A stretch of DNA of 64,000 bases from UBA11524 sp963642705 (GCA_963642705.1 CAVIHU010000004.1:1-64000); one strand, 5' to 3'; counted from the stretch's first letter, positions 43,415 through 51,569 are shown. Translations and numbers: made by a program. Notes: generated by a model from the sequence alone, not told the origin.

Positions 43415-44938
43415 TTAGAGCTGTGCGAGTTCCTTGTAGAGCTCCTTATTCGCCTGATAGAGTTTGGTATACAGTGCATAGACCTTTTCATACTGCGGAA
43501 TATTTTCCGGAAGCGGATTCTGTGCGGGATTCACATGAATCATCGCTTTGCATGCTTCCGGTACGCTCTGATACAGTCCGGCACCAACGCCGGCCAGAAT
43601 TGCTACACCCAACGCTGGTCCCTCGGTGTTCACCGTAGTTGCGACAGGCATCTGGAACACATCCGCCAGCATCTGACGCCATAGCGGACTCTTACCGCCG
43701 CCGCCGCAGGCAAGCATCGTTTCCGGCGCAACACCCATGCCGGCGAGGATGTTCAGACAATCCTTCAGCGAATACGTTACGCCCTCCATGACTGCGCGGA
43801 GCAGGTCGCGGCGCGTGTGCATGGCGCTCAAGCCGAAGAACATGCCGCGACAGTCGGCATCAAGGTGCGGCGTACGTTCGCCCATCAAGTAAGGTGCATA
43901 TAGCAGCTTATTGGCGCCGATGGGGGACTGTACCGCCTGCTTGTTCATCAGGTTGTAGGGATCTTCGCCCATCTGCGCGGCGGCTTCCTTTTCCGCCATG
44001 CAGAAGTTGTCGCGGAACCACTTCAACGAAAGACCGGCCGCCTGGGTCACACCCATGACATGCCATGCGCCGGGTACAGCGCAGCAGAACGTATGCACAC
44101 GTCCTTTGGGGTCGATGGCGAGCTTGTCAGTGTGGGCAAACACAACGCCTGATGTTCCGATGGTGGTGAACGCGCGTCCGTCTTCGACAACACCGGTGCC
44201 GACAGCAGCAGCCGCGTTATCGCCTGCACCGCCGACAACGAGCGTATCCTCGCTCAGACCGGTCAGCTCAGATGCTTCCTTCGAGATGTGACCTGTGACC
44301 TCACAGGATTCGTAAACCCTGGCGAGCAGGGAGGGATCGATATTGAGCATGTTCAGCAGCTTTTCCGACCAGCAGCGGTTCGGCACATCGAGCATCTGCA
44401 TTCCGGATGCATCGCTGACCTCGGTGGCGTAGTCGCCGGTGAGCATATAGCGCACATAGTCCTTCGGCAGGAGAATGTGGCGGCACTTGGCATACACATC
44501 AGGCTCGTGGTTGCGCACCCAGAGCAGCTTTGACAGCGTGAAGCCGGTCAGCGCGGGATTCGCAGTGATGGCAATCAGCTGATCGCGCCCAACGATTTCG
44601 TGGATTTGGTCGCATTCCGCCGCCGTGCGCTGGTCGCACCAGATGATGGACGGGCGCAGTACATGCCCATTTTCATCCAGCATAACAAGACCATGCATCT
44701 GACCGCTGATGCCCAGCGAAACAACGTCTTTCTTATCCACACCGGACTTGGTCAGTACCTGCTGAATCGTGCCGACAGCGGCGTGATACCAATCCTCGGG
44801 ATTCTGCTCCGCCCAGCCGTTCTGCGGCTGATACAGCGGATATTCAATCAGCGCCGAGCAAATGACCGTGCCGTTCTGGTCAAACAAAACAGTTTTCGTT
44901 CCAGAAGTGCCCAGGTCAATACCAAGTACATACTTCAT
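43415..44938 (-). CDS. xylB: Xylulokinase
   Basis: A 507-residue FGGY-family sugar kinase that phosphorylates D-xylulose to feed the pentose phosphate pathway. Phosphate motif YVLGIDLGTSGTKTVLFD is at the N-terminus, with ISGQMHGLVMLD, the catalytic Asp in GGAGDNAAAAVG and the late ACGGGGKSPLWRQMLADV adenosine segment. Length and the MHG motif fit XylB rather than glycerol kinase. It is transcribed towards the glycosidase operon from its own promoter. No xylose isomerase gene is in the window. It supports the view that released sugars include xylose or another pentose entering as xylulose. Confidence 0.9.
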   Translation of the reverse strand: MKYVLGIDLGTSGTKTVLFDQNGTVICSALIEYPLYQPQNGWAEQNPEDWYHAAVGTIQQVLTKSGVDKKDVVSLGISGQMHGLVMLDENGHVLRPSIIWCDQRTAAECDQIHEIVGRDQLIAITANPALTGFTLSKLLWVRNHEPDVYAKCRHILLPKDYVRYMLTGDYATEVSDASGMQMLDVPNRCWSEKLLNMLNIDPSLLARVYESCEVTGHISKEASELTGLSEDTLVVGGAGDNAAAAVGTGVVEDGRAFTTIGTSGVVFAHTDKLAIDPKGRVHTFCCAVPGAWHVMGVTQAAGLSLKWFRDNFCMAEKEAAAQMGEDPYNLMNKQAVQSPIGANKLLYAPYLMGERTPHLDADCRGMFFGLSAMHTRRDLLRAVMEGVTYSLKDCLNILAGMGVAPETMLACGGGGKSPLWRQMLADVFQMPVATTVNTEGPALGVAILAGVGAGLYQSVPEACKAMIHVNPAQNPLPENIPQYEKVYALYTKLYQANKELYKELAQL

Positions 44939-45000
44939 TAGAATCCATACTCCTCTCTCTGATGGCTGAAATGCTCCTCAACAGCTCTTTCATCCGCTTC

Positions 45001-45029
45001 ATTTTATCGTGATTTCATTCGTTCGTCAA
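45001..45029 (-). promoter_or_regulatory. Promoter of xylB
   Basis: Minus-strand TTGACG (45024-45029), a 17-nt spacer and TAAAAT (45001-45006), about 60 bp before the ATG. Confidence 0.65.
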
Positions 45030-45071
45030 GGGCTGACACAAGACTTTCTGACAGGAATTTCGCGTGTTCGG

Positions 45072-45100
45072 TTGACAGATGGCAGAAGTCGCTGTATCAT
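45072..45100 (+). promoter_or_regulatory. Promoter of ruvCAB-queA
   Basis: TTGACA (45072-45077), a 17-nt spacer and TATCAT (45095-45100), 27 bp before the ruvC start. No LexA-type operator was recognised by eye. Confidence 0.75.
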
Positions 45101-45127
45101 GAAGCAGAACAGATTGGAGGAATGAGC

Positions 45128-45622
45128 ATGGTTGTTCTGGGCATCGACCCCGGCTATGCGCTGATGGGATGGGGCGTGGTGGAGTCGCAGGGCAGCCGGA
45201 TGAAGCTGCTGGGCTACGGCTGCGTGGAGACGCGGGCCGGTGTTCCGATGCAGCACAGGCTCCGTACCTTGCAGCTTGGTGTGCGCGACCTCGTGAACAT
45301 CTATCACCCGGATGACGTGGCGTTCGAAGAGCTGTTCTTTGCGAGGAACGTGACCACGGCGCTGATGGTTGGAGCGGCACGCGGCGCGGCTATCATCAGT
45401 GCGGCGGAGTACACCGAGAATCTCTATGAATATACACCCATGCAGATTAAACAGGCAGTCGCCGGCTACGGCAAGGCGGACAAGAAGCAGATTCAGCAGA
45501 TGGTGAAGCTGCTCCTCAACATGAAGGAAACGCCCAAGCCGGACGATGCCGCTGATGCGATTGCATGCGCCATCACGCATTGTCAGTGCGGCGTTACGAA
45601 GGAGCAGTTTAGGATGAAGTAA
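45128..45622 (+). CDS. ruvC: Holliday junction endonuclease RuvC
   Basis: A 164-residue resolvase that nicks four-way junctions symmetrically. The catalytic acids sit in VLGIDPGYA (Asp near 6), FEELFF (Glu near 67) and KPDDAADAIACAI (Asp pair near 140). I use the second of two in-frame ATGs because it is 7 nt from GGAGG. It begins the ruvC-ruvA-ruvB-queA group. The 108 bp to ruvA contain no other gene. Confidence 0.95.
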   Translation: MVVLGIDPGYALMGWGVVESQGSRMKLLGYGCVETRAGVPMQHRLRTLQLGVRDLVNIYHPDDVAFEELFFARNVTTALMVGAARGAAIISAAEYTENLYEYTPMQIKQAVAGYGKADKKQIQQMVKLLLNMKETPKPDDAADAIACAITHCQCGVTKEQFRMK

Positions 45623-45730
45623 GGGCAAACCCGCATCATTCGGCGGCGATGACGAATTGTACGGTGTTGCCGCAAGATTCGACATCAAGTAAGACGACTA
45701 ATCAACACAAATCAACGGAGTTAACAAGCA

Positions 45731-46336
45731 ATGTACGCATTTATCGAAGGCAAAGTTTGCGAGAAAACCGCCAATTGTCTCGTCATTCTCGCTGGCGGTG
45801 TGGGCTATCAGCTTAACTGCTCCATGACGACGCTTCAGGCGGCGCCAACAATCGGCGAAACCATGCGCTGCTATACCTTTCTGTCTGTCCGCGATGATGC
45901 AATGGAGCTTTATGGCTTCGCGACGAAGGAGGAAAAGCAGCTTTTCCTGTCCCTGACGGGCGTCAGCGGCGTGGGCGCGAAAATGGCGTTGGCGCTGCTC
46001 GGAGCGATGACGCTGCGTGATTTAAATCTGGCGATTTTGCTGGGTGATATCACGGCATTGTCCCGTGCGCCTGGAATCGGCAAAAAGACAGCACAGCGCA
46101 TCGTACTCGAGCTCAAGGACAAGGTCAGCCAGGAGAGTGTCAATCAGACTGGCACACAGGTCAGTCAGCCATTGACAGGCGTGGCAGCGGATCAGTTCGC
46201 CGAAGCAATTGAGGCGTTGACTGCGCTGGGCTATTCATCCGTAGAGGCACGCGAAGCACTGTCACATGTGGAGAATAAGGATGCGCCGGTGGATGATCTG
46301 ATTCGTCAGGCGCTGCGCAGCATGGCGGGATTGTGA
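45731..46336 (+). CDS. ruvA: Holliday junction DNA helicase subunit RuvA
   Basis: A 201-residue protein that tetramerises on Holliday junctions and loads RuvB. It has an N-terminal OB-fold (MYAFIEGKVCEKTANCLVI), two helix-hairpin-helix motifs (LTGVSGVGAKMALALL; RAPGIGKKTAQRIVLEL) and a C-terminal RuvB-binding domain (EAIEALTALGYSSVEAREAL). Length is standard. It ends 7 bp before ruvB. Confidence 0.96.
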   Translation: MYAFIEGKVCEKTANCLVILAGGVGYQLNCSMTTLQAAPTIGETMRCYTFLSVRDDAMELYGFATKEEKQLFLSLTGVSGVGAKMALALLGAMTLRDLNLAILLGDITALSRAPGIGKKTAQRIVLELKDKVSQESVNQTGTQVSQPLTGVAADQFAEAIEALTALGYSSVEAREALSHVENKDAPVDDLIRQALRSMAGL

Positions 46337-46343
46337 GGCTAAT

Positions 46344-47375
46344 GTGGAAGAAAGACTTGTAACAGGAGAGTTTCAGCCGGATGACGGCGCAGTCGAAATG
46401 ACGCTGCGTCCGCATACATTGCGCGAATATGTGGGTCAGCAGGCGGTGAAGGAAAGCTTGAGCATCTACATTCAGGCTGCGCTGAGCCGCCATGACGCGC
46501 TGGATCATATGCTGCTTTACGGACCGCCCGGACTCGGCAAAACGACGCTGGCGACGATTGTCGCGGCGGAAATGGGACAGAACATCCGCGTGACATCCGG
46601 ACCTGCAATTGAGCGTCCGGGCGACCTTGCGTCGGTATTGGCGAACCTGAATCAGGGCGATGTGCTGTTTATCGACGAAATCCATCGTTTGTCGCGCACG
46701 GTGGAAGAGGTACTGTACCCGGCAATGGAGGATTTTGCCATCGACATCATGATCGGCAAGGGTCCGACGGCGCGCTCCATCCGTGTCGCGGTGCCGAAAT
46801 TCACGCTTGTCGGCGCGACGACGCGTGCCGGTCAGCTGAGTGCGCCGCTGCGTGACCGCTTCGGCATCCTGTTCCGGCTGGAAATGTACAAGCCGGAGGA
46901 ATTGGCGCAGATTATCCGCCGCAGTGCGTCCATTCTCGATATCAACGCCGATAACGAGGGCATCATGGAGATTGCGCGCCGCAGCCGCGGTACGCCGCGA
47001 ATTGCGAACCGGATGCTCAAGCGCGTGCGTGACTATGCGCAGGTCAAGGGCGGAGGCATCATCAGCCTCGATGTCGCACGCGAGGCGATTGCGATGCAGG
47101 GAGTGGATGAGCTGGGGCTGGATAAGGTGGACAGAGCCGTCCTCGGCACGATGATGGACAAGTTTGGCGGCGGACCAGTTGGACTGGACACGCTTGCGGC
47201 AACAACCGGCGAGGATGCGGTGACGATTGAGGACGTGTACGAGCCGTATCTGATGCAGCTCGGCTTCTTGATGCGCACGCCGCGCGGACGCGTCTGCACG
47301 CCTGCCGCGTGGGAGCATATGAAACGTACGCCGCCGAGCCAAAGCAATGCCAATCAGCTAAAAATGGAATTTTAA
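46344..47375 (+). CDS. ruvB: Holliday junction DNA helicase motor RuvB
   Basis: A 343-residue AAA+ ATPase that drives branch migration. The Walker A motif is GPPGLGKTTLA, Walker B is VLFIDEIHRLS, and sensor 1 is TLVGATTRAGQL. A winged-helix C-terminal domain follows (GGGPVGLDTLA; LMRTPRGRVCTPAAWEH). The start is GTG at 46344, 5 nt after GAGG; the overlapping ATG two bases earlier is out of frame. Confidence 0.96.
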   Translation: MEERLVTGEFQPDDGAVEMTLRPHTLREYVGQQAVKESLSIYIQAALSRHDALDHMLLYGPPGLGKTTLATIVAAEMGQNIRVTSGPAIERPGDLASVLANLNQGDVLFIDEIHRLSRTVEEVLYPAMEDFAIDIMIGKGPTARSIRVAVPKFTLVGATTRAGQLSAPLRDRFGILFRLEMYKPEELAQIIRRSASILDINADNEGIMEIARRSRGTPRIANRMLKRVRDYAQVKGGGIISLDVAREAIAMQGVDELGLDKVDRAVLGTMMDKFGGGPVGLDTLAATTGEDAVTIEDVYEPYLMQLGFLMRTPRGRVCTPAAWEHMKRTPPSQSNANQLKMEF

Positions 47376-47387
47376 GGATGACAATGA

Positions 47388-48458
47388 ATGAAGACTTCGG
47401 ATTTTGACTATGAATTGCCTGAGCGCCTGATTGCGCAGACACCTGTTGAACCGCGCGACCACAGCCGCTTGATGGTGGTGCACTGTGACACGGGCGCACG
47501 CGAGGACAAGCATTTTTATGAGGTGATTGACTACCTCAATCCCGGCGATGCGCTCGTTATCAACGAAACGAAGGTCATTCCGGCGCGCTTGCTCGGCGTG
47601 AAGGAGGAAACCGGTGTGCCGGTTGAGATCCTGCTGCTCCGCCGGAAAAATCAGACGGACTGGGAGGCGCTTGTCCGCCCGGGACGCCGCCTGAAGCCCG
47701 GTACAAGCTGCAGCTTCGGTGACGGACTGCTGAAGTGCGAAATCATGGAGAGCGTGCAGGAGATCGGCGGGCGCATTGTGCGCTTCCATTATAACGGCGT
47801 GTTTGAGGAGATTCTTGACATGCTGGGCGAAATGCCGCTGCCGCCGTACATCCACGAGAAGCTGGCGGATCAGAGCCGCTATCAGACGGTGTACGCAAAA
47901 AATGAGGGCTCTGCGGCGGCACCGACAGCCGGACTGCACTTTACGCCTGAACTGCTCGAAAAAATCAGGCGGAAGGGTATCGTGATTGTGCCAGTGACGC
48001 TGCACGTTGGGCTGGGCACGTTCCGTCCGGTGTCGGTAGAGGACGTCAAGGAGCATGTGATGCACAGCGAGTGGTATCAGGTGACAGAGGAAGCTGCAAA
48101 CAAGCTCAACGCGATTCATGCCGCCGGCGGACGGGTTGTCTGTGTCGGCACAACTTCCGTGCGCACGATTGAAACGGTCGCGACAGAGGATGGCATCGTT
48201 CACCCCGGCGCGGGCGACACGGCTATCTTCATCTATCCCGGCAAGAGAATCAAGGCGGTTGATGCGCTGATTACGAACTTTCACCTGCCGCAAAGTACGC
48301 TGTTGATGCTCGTCAGCACGTTCATGGGTCGTGAAACGGCACTGTCGGTTTACCGCGAGGCGGTCGAGAAGGAGTACCGCTTCTTCAGCTTTGGCGATGC
48401 GATGCTGATTGACGGCAACCGCGCACCGTTTGTTCGCGAGGAAAATGCAAATGTGTAA
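47388..48458 (+). CDS. queA: tRNA preQ1 S-adenosylmethionine ribosyltransferase-isomerase QueA
   Basis: A 356-residue enzyme that transfers and isomerises the ribose of S-adenosylmethionine onto preQ1 in tRNA, giving epoxyqueuosine. Conserved stretches include FDYELPERLIAQ at the start, ALVINETKVIPARL, APTAGLHFTPELL, HVGLGTFRPV and TNFHLPQSTLLMLV. It is 12 bp after ruvB, a placement seen in many Firmicutes. Together with queT at 12.4 kb it shows the cell modifies tRNA with queuosine while probably importing a precursor. Confidence 0.96.
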   Translation: MKTSDFDYELPERLIAQTPVEPRDHSRLMVVHCDTGAREDKHFYEVIDYLNPGDALVINETKVIPARLLGVKEETGVPVEILLLRRKNQTDWEALVRPGRRLKPGTSCSFGDGLLKCEIMESVQEIGGRIVRFHYNGVFEEILDMLGEMPLPPYIHEKLADQSRYQTVYAKNEGSAAAPTAGLHFTPELLEKIRRKGIVIVPVTLHVGLGTFRPVSVEDVKEHVMHSEWYQVTEEAANKLNAIHAAGGRVVCVGTTSVRTIETVATEDGIVHPGAGDTAIFIYPGKRIKAVDALITNFHLPQSTLLMLVSTFMGRETALSVYREAVEKEYRFFSFGDAMLIDGNRAPFVREENANV

Positions 48459-48716
48459 AAGAGACTTGGTTGTCAGCTTAGGCGCCGTAACTTTTTAAAT
48501 GCGGCAGGGAAGTAATCGCCTCATACCAATACGATAGCAAAGTACGAATGAGCAACTGATATGCGCAGCAGACGGAGAAGTCCAGAAGAACAGCTTCGGC
48601 TGGTTACTGAATGCCATCAAAGCGGGAAGGCAGTTTTGAATGGTGTCAGCAGAACAATCTCAAGATTTCAACTTTTTACAGCTTGAATGATTTCCTATAC
48701 GCTTCGCTTTGACATA
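48459..48716. other. Intergenic stretch after queA
   Basis: Apart from the short transposase-like remnant at 48561-48686, nothing else is recognisable. No convincing terminator for queA was found here. Confidence 0.4.
48561..48686 (+). pseudogene. Possible IS66-type accessory ORF remnant
   Basis: A 41-codon frame reads MRSRRRSPEEQLRLVTECHQ followed by SGK and then diverges. The RR-x-PEE-LxLV-ECxxSG pattern resembles the N-terminus of the small HTH protein (TnpA/OrfA) of IS66-family elements. The WC and FYNW region expected after it is lost. No transposase gene or terminal repeats accompany it. The match is short, so this is tentative. Confidence 0.35.
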
Positions 48717-48788
48717 ATGATGCTCCCTCCAGTGTTGTCTCGAAACTTTTTGCTTTTTCGAGTGTCTACTCTGGAGGGAGCATATCAT
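48717..48788. repeat. Palindromic repeat, copy B
   Basis: A 72-nt palindrome matching copy A at 23356-23429. The outer arms are ATGATGCTCCCTCC and GGAGGGAGCATATCAT and the inner pair is CTCGAAA/TTTCGAG. The base pair just outside GCTCCC is T-A here but G-C in copy A, a compensatory change that supports a selected or transposed hairpin. Confidence 0.75.
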
Positions 48789-48882
48789 TGTGTGGTGTTT
48801 CCTTAAATATTTTTTCTATCTTGATGCGGATTAGTAAATCGAAGACAAAAAGAGAGCAATCATTACGATTGCTCTCAAAGAC

Positions 48883-48937
48883 GTGGAGCATAGGAGATTC
48901 GAACTCCTGACCTCGACAATGCGAATGTCGCGCGCTA
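48883..48937 (-). repeat. Truncated tRNA-Ala copy, attachment-site direct repeat
   Basis: These 55 bp are identical and in the same orientation as 50706-50760, the 3' three-quarters of the tRNA-Ala gene (part of the D arm, anticodon arm, variable region, T arm, acceptor 3' strand). The 5' part that should follow (48938-48965) is scrambled and cannot form a D arm or acceptor stem, so it is not a functional tRNA. This is the pattern left when an element integrates into a tRNA 3' end. Confidence 0.8.
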
Positions 48938-49092
48938 ACAAGTGTATTGTACCTTCGCCCCAGTTTAGGGGAATCCGTAACCTTCAAAAATTATTTTGTG
49001 GTTTTTGCTATTTTCCTCTTGCATATATATATATATATAATGGTAATGGTTAATCTCAATACGCGGCATTATTAAACTCGGAGGGAAAGAAT

Positions 49093-49668
49093 ATGAAAAA
49101 GATTACTGCCTTGCTGCTTGTTCTGGTTCTCTTGCTCTCATTTTCATCGATTTCATTTGCCGAAGAAGCGACTGAGGGAACAAAGTTTGAACAAGTACTG
49201 TTAAAAAAGGGTTCCCTTATGAAAAAAGAATTTGTTGATGTGACCACAATTGATGACAATTCAGGGTTGGCAAGTTTTGGATATGGTAGGTTAACTGCGC
49301 AAGCTGCCATCTTAACGGATATGACAACCGGCGAAAAATACTACGCTTTGCGCCTTGAACATTCATATTATGCCAGCAAGTATGATGAAGGAACGAGCGT
49401 TTCTGTTTTGGACATGGATGAAATAGATAGTGTAATTTCAACACTAAACTCTTTGAAAACCGAATTTACAGGCAATCTTGTAGATTATACAGAGTATGTA
49501 TATACCAGCAATTCAGGGCTTATTGTTGGCGGCTATCATTCTTCAGACAGCGATATGCTATTTATTAAGTTCAGCTCGTCTGATACTGCATATTTCAAAT
49601 TCGCAAAGTTGGACAATCTCATTAAATTCTTTGAAGATGCAAAGGCGGGTATCAATAGCCGTAAATAA
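49093..49668 (+). CDS. Small secreted protein, unknown function, AT-rich
   Basis: A 191-residue protein with a signal peptide (MKKITALLLVLVLLLSF, cleavage likely after SFA). The mature part is beta-rich with many Ser, Thr, Tyr and acidic residues. There is no lipobox, anchor or recognised domain. The ribosome site GGAGGG is good, and a terminator follows. Base and codon use is visibly more AT-rich than in flanking genes (many TTT, AAA, GAA, TAT codons). It is the only intact gene inside the tRNA-bounded relic island, so it was probably acquired. The signal peptide resembles that of the acidic secreted protein at 33374. Confidence 0.7.
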   Translation: MKKITALLLVLVLLLSFSSISFAEEATEGTKFEQVLLKKGSLMKKEFVDVTTIDDNSGLASFGYGRLTAQAAILTDMTTGEKYYALRLEHSYYASKYDEGTSVSVLDMDEIDSVISTLNSLKTEFTGNLVDYTEYVYTSNSGLIVGGYHSSDSDMLFIKFSSSDTAYFKFAKLDNLIKFFEDAKAGINSRK

Positions 49669-49693
49669 CAGTTGCAATTTATAAGAACCTATT

Positions 49694-49720
49694 AAAGCCG
49701 CAGTTAGTCTGCGGCTTTTT
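49694..49720 (+). terminator. Terminator of the small secreted protein gene
   Basis: AAAGCCGCAG pairs with CTGCGGCTTT around a 5-nt TTAGT loop, followed by a T-run, 26 bp after the stop codon. Confidence 0.85.
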
Positions 49721-49741
49721 ACTCAAAAAAATGAAAACAAA

Positions 49742-49798
49742 GGCGGTACCGTGGACCGTTCCCCGTCCGTCGGACGGGGAACGGTCCACGGTACCGCC
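49742..49798. repeat. Perfect 57-nt palindrome (27-bp arms, 3-nt loop)
   Basis: Each 27-nt arm is the exact reverse complement of the other around GTC. The arm starts GGCGGTACCGTGGACC and ends CCCCGTCC. It is GC-rich inside an AT-rich region and lies 12 bp beyond the stop of the minus-strand remnant at 49810. A short T-rich tract follows on the plus strand (AAGCCTTTTTATT). It is longer and more perfect than other terminators in the window. Confidence 0.85.
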
Positions 49799-49809
49799 AA
49801 GCCTTTTTA

Positions 49810-50098
49810 TTATTTCTTCATCTTCATCTCGTTATACTTCTGCAATGCCTTCTTCTGAGCTTTTCTCACTTCCTCAGACGCATGCTTCGGATTCAGCCCA
49901 CACTGCCGGGCAATCTCGGAAGCATTTGCTGTGCCCTGACGAAGCTGGTCCAGGATTCCACCCACCTTCGGTTCAGTACGATTGAACATAGCAATCAGCG
50001 AATCGAGCATTTCGTTAAGTTCCCGTTGCGATTCATGTTCCAGGAAAACATCCTCAGGTGTGCTGGTAATCCCCGAAGGTTCAAATCCATGAATCTGG
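49810..50098 (-). pseudogene. C-terminal remnant of an HTH (sigma-region-4-like) protein
   Basis: An open frame reads from about 50098 down to a TAA at 49810 without a good start. It ends with an HTH-like stretch (ANASEIARQCGLNPKHASEE) and a lysine-rich tail. The upstream part (EDVFLEHESQRELNEMLDSL) resembles the helical region preceding sigma-70 region 4 in small regulators of mobile elements. Its 5' end abuts the oppositely oriented recombinase remnant, so a deletion or rearrangement joined them. A shorter product of 66 residues could start at 50010, but no ribosome site supports it. Confidence 0.5.
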
Positions 50099-50614
50099 AT
50101 CGTTCATCGCTACTTCGACAATATCACTGGCACGATTGACAGCGTATGGCAGCAACAGGCACAACAGCGGATTAGAGCACAGCGCTGCGCCGGTATCAAA
50201 GCGGCAAAGGCAGAGATTGCCAGACTTGAAAAACAGCAGGTGGGACTTCATCAAGAAGTACTGAAGATAGTCGCCGGAGAAAGCGTCTTTGACCAGAACC
50301 TTCTGAACCAGTTCATCAGCGAAAATGCAAAGGCTTTGGAAGCTGCAAAGGTAAAGCTTGATGAATGTACCCGTGAGCAGGAGCATGAAAGCGAGAAAGC
50401 CGCCTTCCTTGCCAGAGAATATGAAAACATCTGTAGTTGGGCAAAGGAATTCGATAACGCCCCTGTGGATACGCAGAAAATGATCCTTGCCCATCTGATT
50501 GAGAAAATCACCGTGGACAGGGACTACAACATTCAGATTACCTTCTTCTTGACCAGAGAGGAACTGTTCGGAGAAAGCAATCCGGAGAAAATCGAAATAA
50601 AGGAAGCCGAATGA
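50093..50614 (+). pseudogene. Serine recombinase C-terminal remnant
   Basis: An open frame of about 173 codons with no start at the correct place; a TGA precedes it at 50090. It encodes the coiled-coil tail of a large serine recombinase (IKAAKAEIARLEKQQVGLHQ; then LIEKITVDRDYNIQITFFL, the usual last strand). The resolvase catalytic and zinc-ribbon parts are missing. It differs from the remnant at 19100-19581, so two distinct elements have decayed in this window. It ends at a terminator (50614-50650). Confidence 0.75.
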
Positions 50615-50650
50615 TGCGAATTTGCCGTTTAAGCAGATTCGCATTTTTTA
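50614..50650 (+). terminator. Terminator of the recombinase remnant
   Basis: ATGCGAAT (50614-50621) pairs with ATTCGCAT (50637-50644), with partial pairing of the inner bases, and is followed by TTTTTT. Confidence 0.75.
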
Positions 50651-50668
50651 TAGCTGAAGATAAAGGAA

Positions 50669-50703
50669 GACCCTTGAGCCAGTAAACTCAAGGGTCTAAT
50701 TTT
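50669..50703 (+). terminator. Hairpin between relic island and tRNA-Ala
   Basis: GACCCTTGAG and CTCAAGGGTC form a perfect 10-bp stem (8-nt loop), followed by TAATTTTT. It could also shield the 3' side of the tRNA transcript. Confidence 0.75.
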
Positions 50704-50779
50704 TGGTGGAGCATAGGAGATTCGAACTCCTGACCTCGACAATGCGAATGTCGCGCGCTACCAACTGTGCTAATGCCCC
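50704..50779 (-). tRNA. tRNA-Ala (anticodon CGC)
   Basis: A 76-nt minus-strand tRNA with encoded CCA. The 7-bp acceptor stem GGGGCAT/ATGCTCC includes the G3:U70 wobble pair, the alanine identity element. The anticodon arm CGACA/TGTCG holds the loop TTCGCAT, giving CGC. The T arm is CAGGAG with TTCGAAT and CTCCT. The D stem GCAC/GCGC has one A-C mismatch, slightly unusual. Its 3' 55 bp are duplicated at 48883-48937. A strong promoter lies at 50821-50849. Confidence 0.9.
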
Positions 50780-50820
50780 TCAACCGCGCTCTTGAAGTCT
50801 GTTTCTCAAGCACGGTTAAT

Positions 50821-50849
50821 ATTATAGCATAGTCTCGGTTGAATTGCAA
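50821..50849 (-). promoter_or_regulatory. Promoter of tRNA-Ala
   Basis: Minus-strand TTGCAA (50844-50849), a 17-nt spacer and TATAAT (50821-50826), about 40 bp before the tRNA 5' end. Confidence 0.78.
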
Positions 50850-50885
50850 GCCTTTTTTGAAAAAATATGTGAAAAATGTTTTGCT

Positions 50886-51536
50886 TTATGAGTGTAGCGC
50901 CGTTTCACCGCGCTGACAAAAATCCATCAGCATGGCTTGCAGTATCGCGACACTTTCAGCTCTTGCCGTTGCCTGACCGTATTCCTCATCATTGCCGAAA
51001 CCATAGCACGCCGCGATGGTCGGCAGATGATTGTTCGCTCCTGCCCTGATATCGCCGAGGCGGTCGCCGACCATGACCGCCAGTGTCGGTTGTGTTTCCG
51101 TCAGCAGTGAGCGCAGCCGGTCACTCTTCGTGCAGCCGGGCAGGCTCGTGATGACATGCGCGAAAGCATCCGTCAGGCGAAAGGTGCGCAGGCATAGCGA
51201 GATATATTCGGTCGTGCCGTTGCTGACGATGCATAAATCCGCCATCGGACGGAGCGTATCAAGCATTTCACGGATGCCGGGAAAAAGGCGGTTCACTTCG
51301 GGTACGAGCGACAACTCCTTCTGCTGGCGAATATGCATGTATTCATCGGTACGTTCATGCGGCACGCGTAGGATGTCAACTGTATCCTCGAAGGTGGGTC
51401 CGTTGCACTGCATGAGCACGTCATCCGGTGGAACAGGCAGCTTCATTTCAAGCAGCGTTTCGCGAATCTCTGTGATACAGAGATTCATGCTGTCGGCAAG
51501 CGTACCGTCCCAGTCAAAGCAAATCAGGGGGCGCAT
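50886..51536 (-). CDS. HAD-family phosphatase (phosphoglycolate phosphatase-like)
   Basis: A 216-residue HAD hydrolase with an alpha-helical cap. Motif I is CFDWDGTLADSM near the start, motif II is CIVSNGTTEY, the conserved Lys is in CTKSDRL, and motif IV is VMVGDRLGDIRAGANNH. It resembles Gph/PpaX-type enzymes that remove phosphate from phosphoglycolate or pyrophosphate. The ATG at 51536 follows AAAGGAG; an in-frame ATG at 51569 lacks a ribosome site. It lies 33 bp after the GtrA gene at the end of the dnaE operon. The substrate is uncertain. Confidence 0.88.
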   Translation of the reverse strand: MRPLICFDWDGTLADSMNLCITEIRETLLEMKLPVPPDDVLMQCNGPTFEDTVDILRVPHERTDEYMHIRQQKELSLVPEVNRLFPGIREMLDTLRPMADLCIVSNGTTEYISLCLRTFRLTDAFAHVITSLPGCTKSDRLRSLLTETQPTLAVMVGDRLGDIRAGANNHLPTIAACYGFGNDEEYGQATARAESVAILQAMLMDFCQRGETALHS

Positions 51537-51569
51537 AAGGAATCTCCTTTCAGGAAGATGGATGAGCAA

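Noticed and set aside
48883..48965. A second complete tRNA-Ala gene
   Set aside because: Only the 3' 55 bp match. The 5' part cannot form a D arm or a paired acceptor stem, so it is a truncated copy.
49023..49039. TA-dinucleotide run
   Set aside because: A short simple repeat in an AT-rich promoter region, without further signal.
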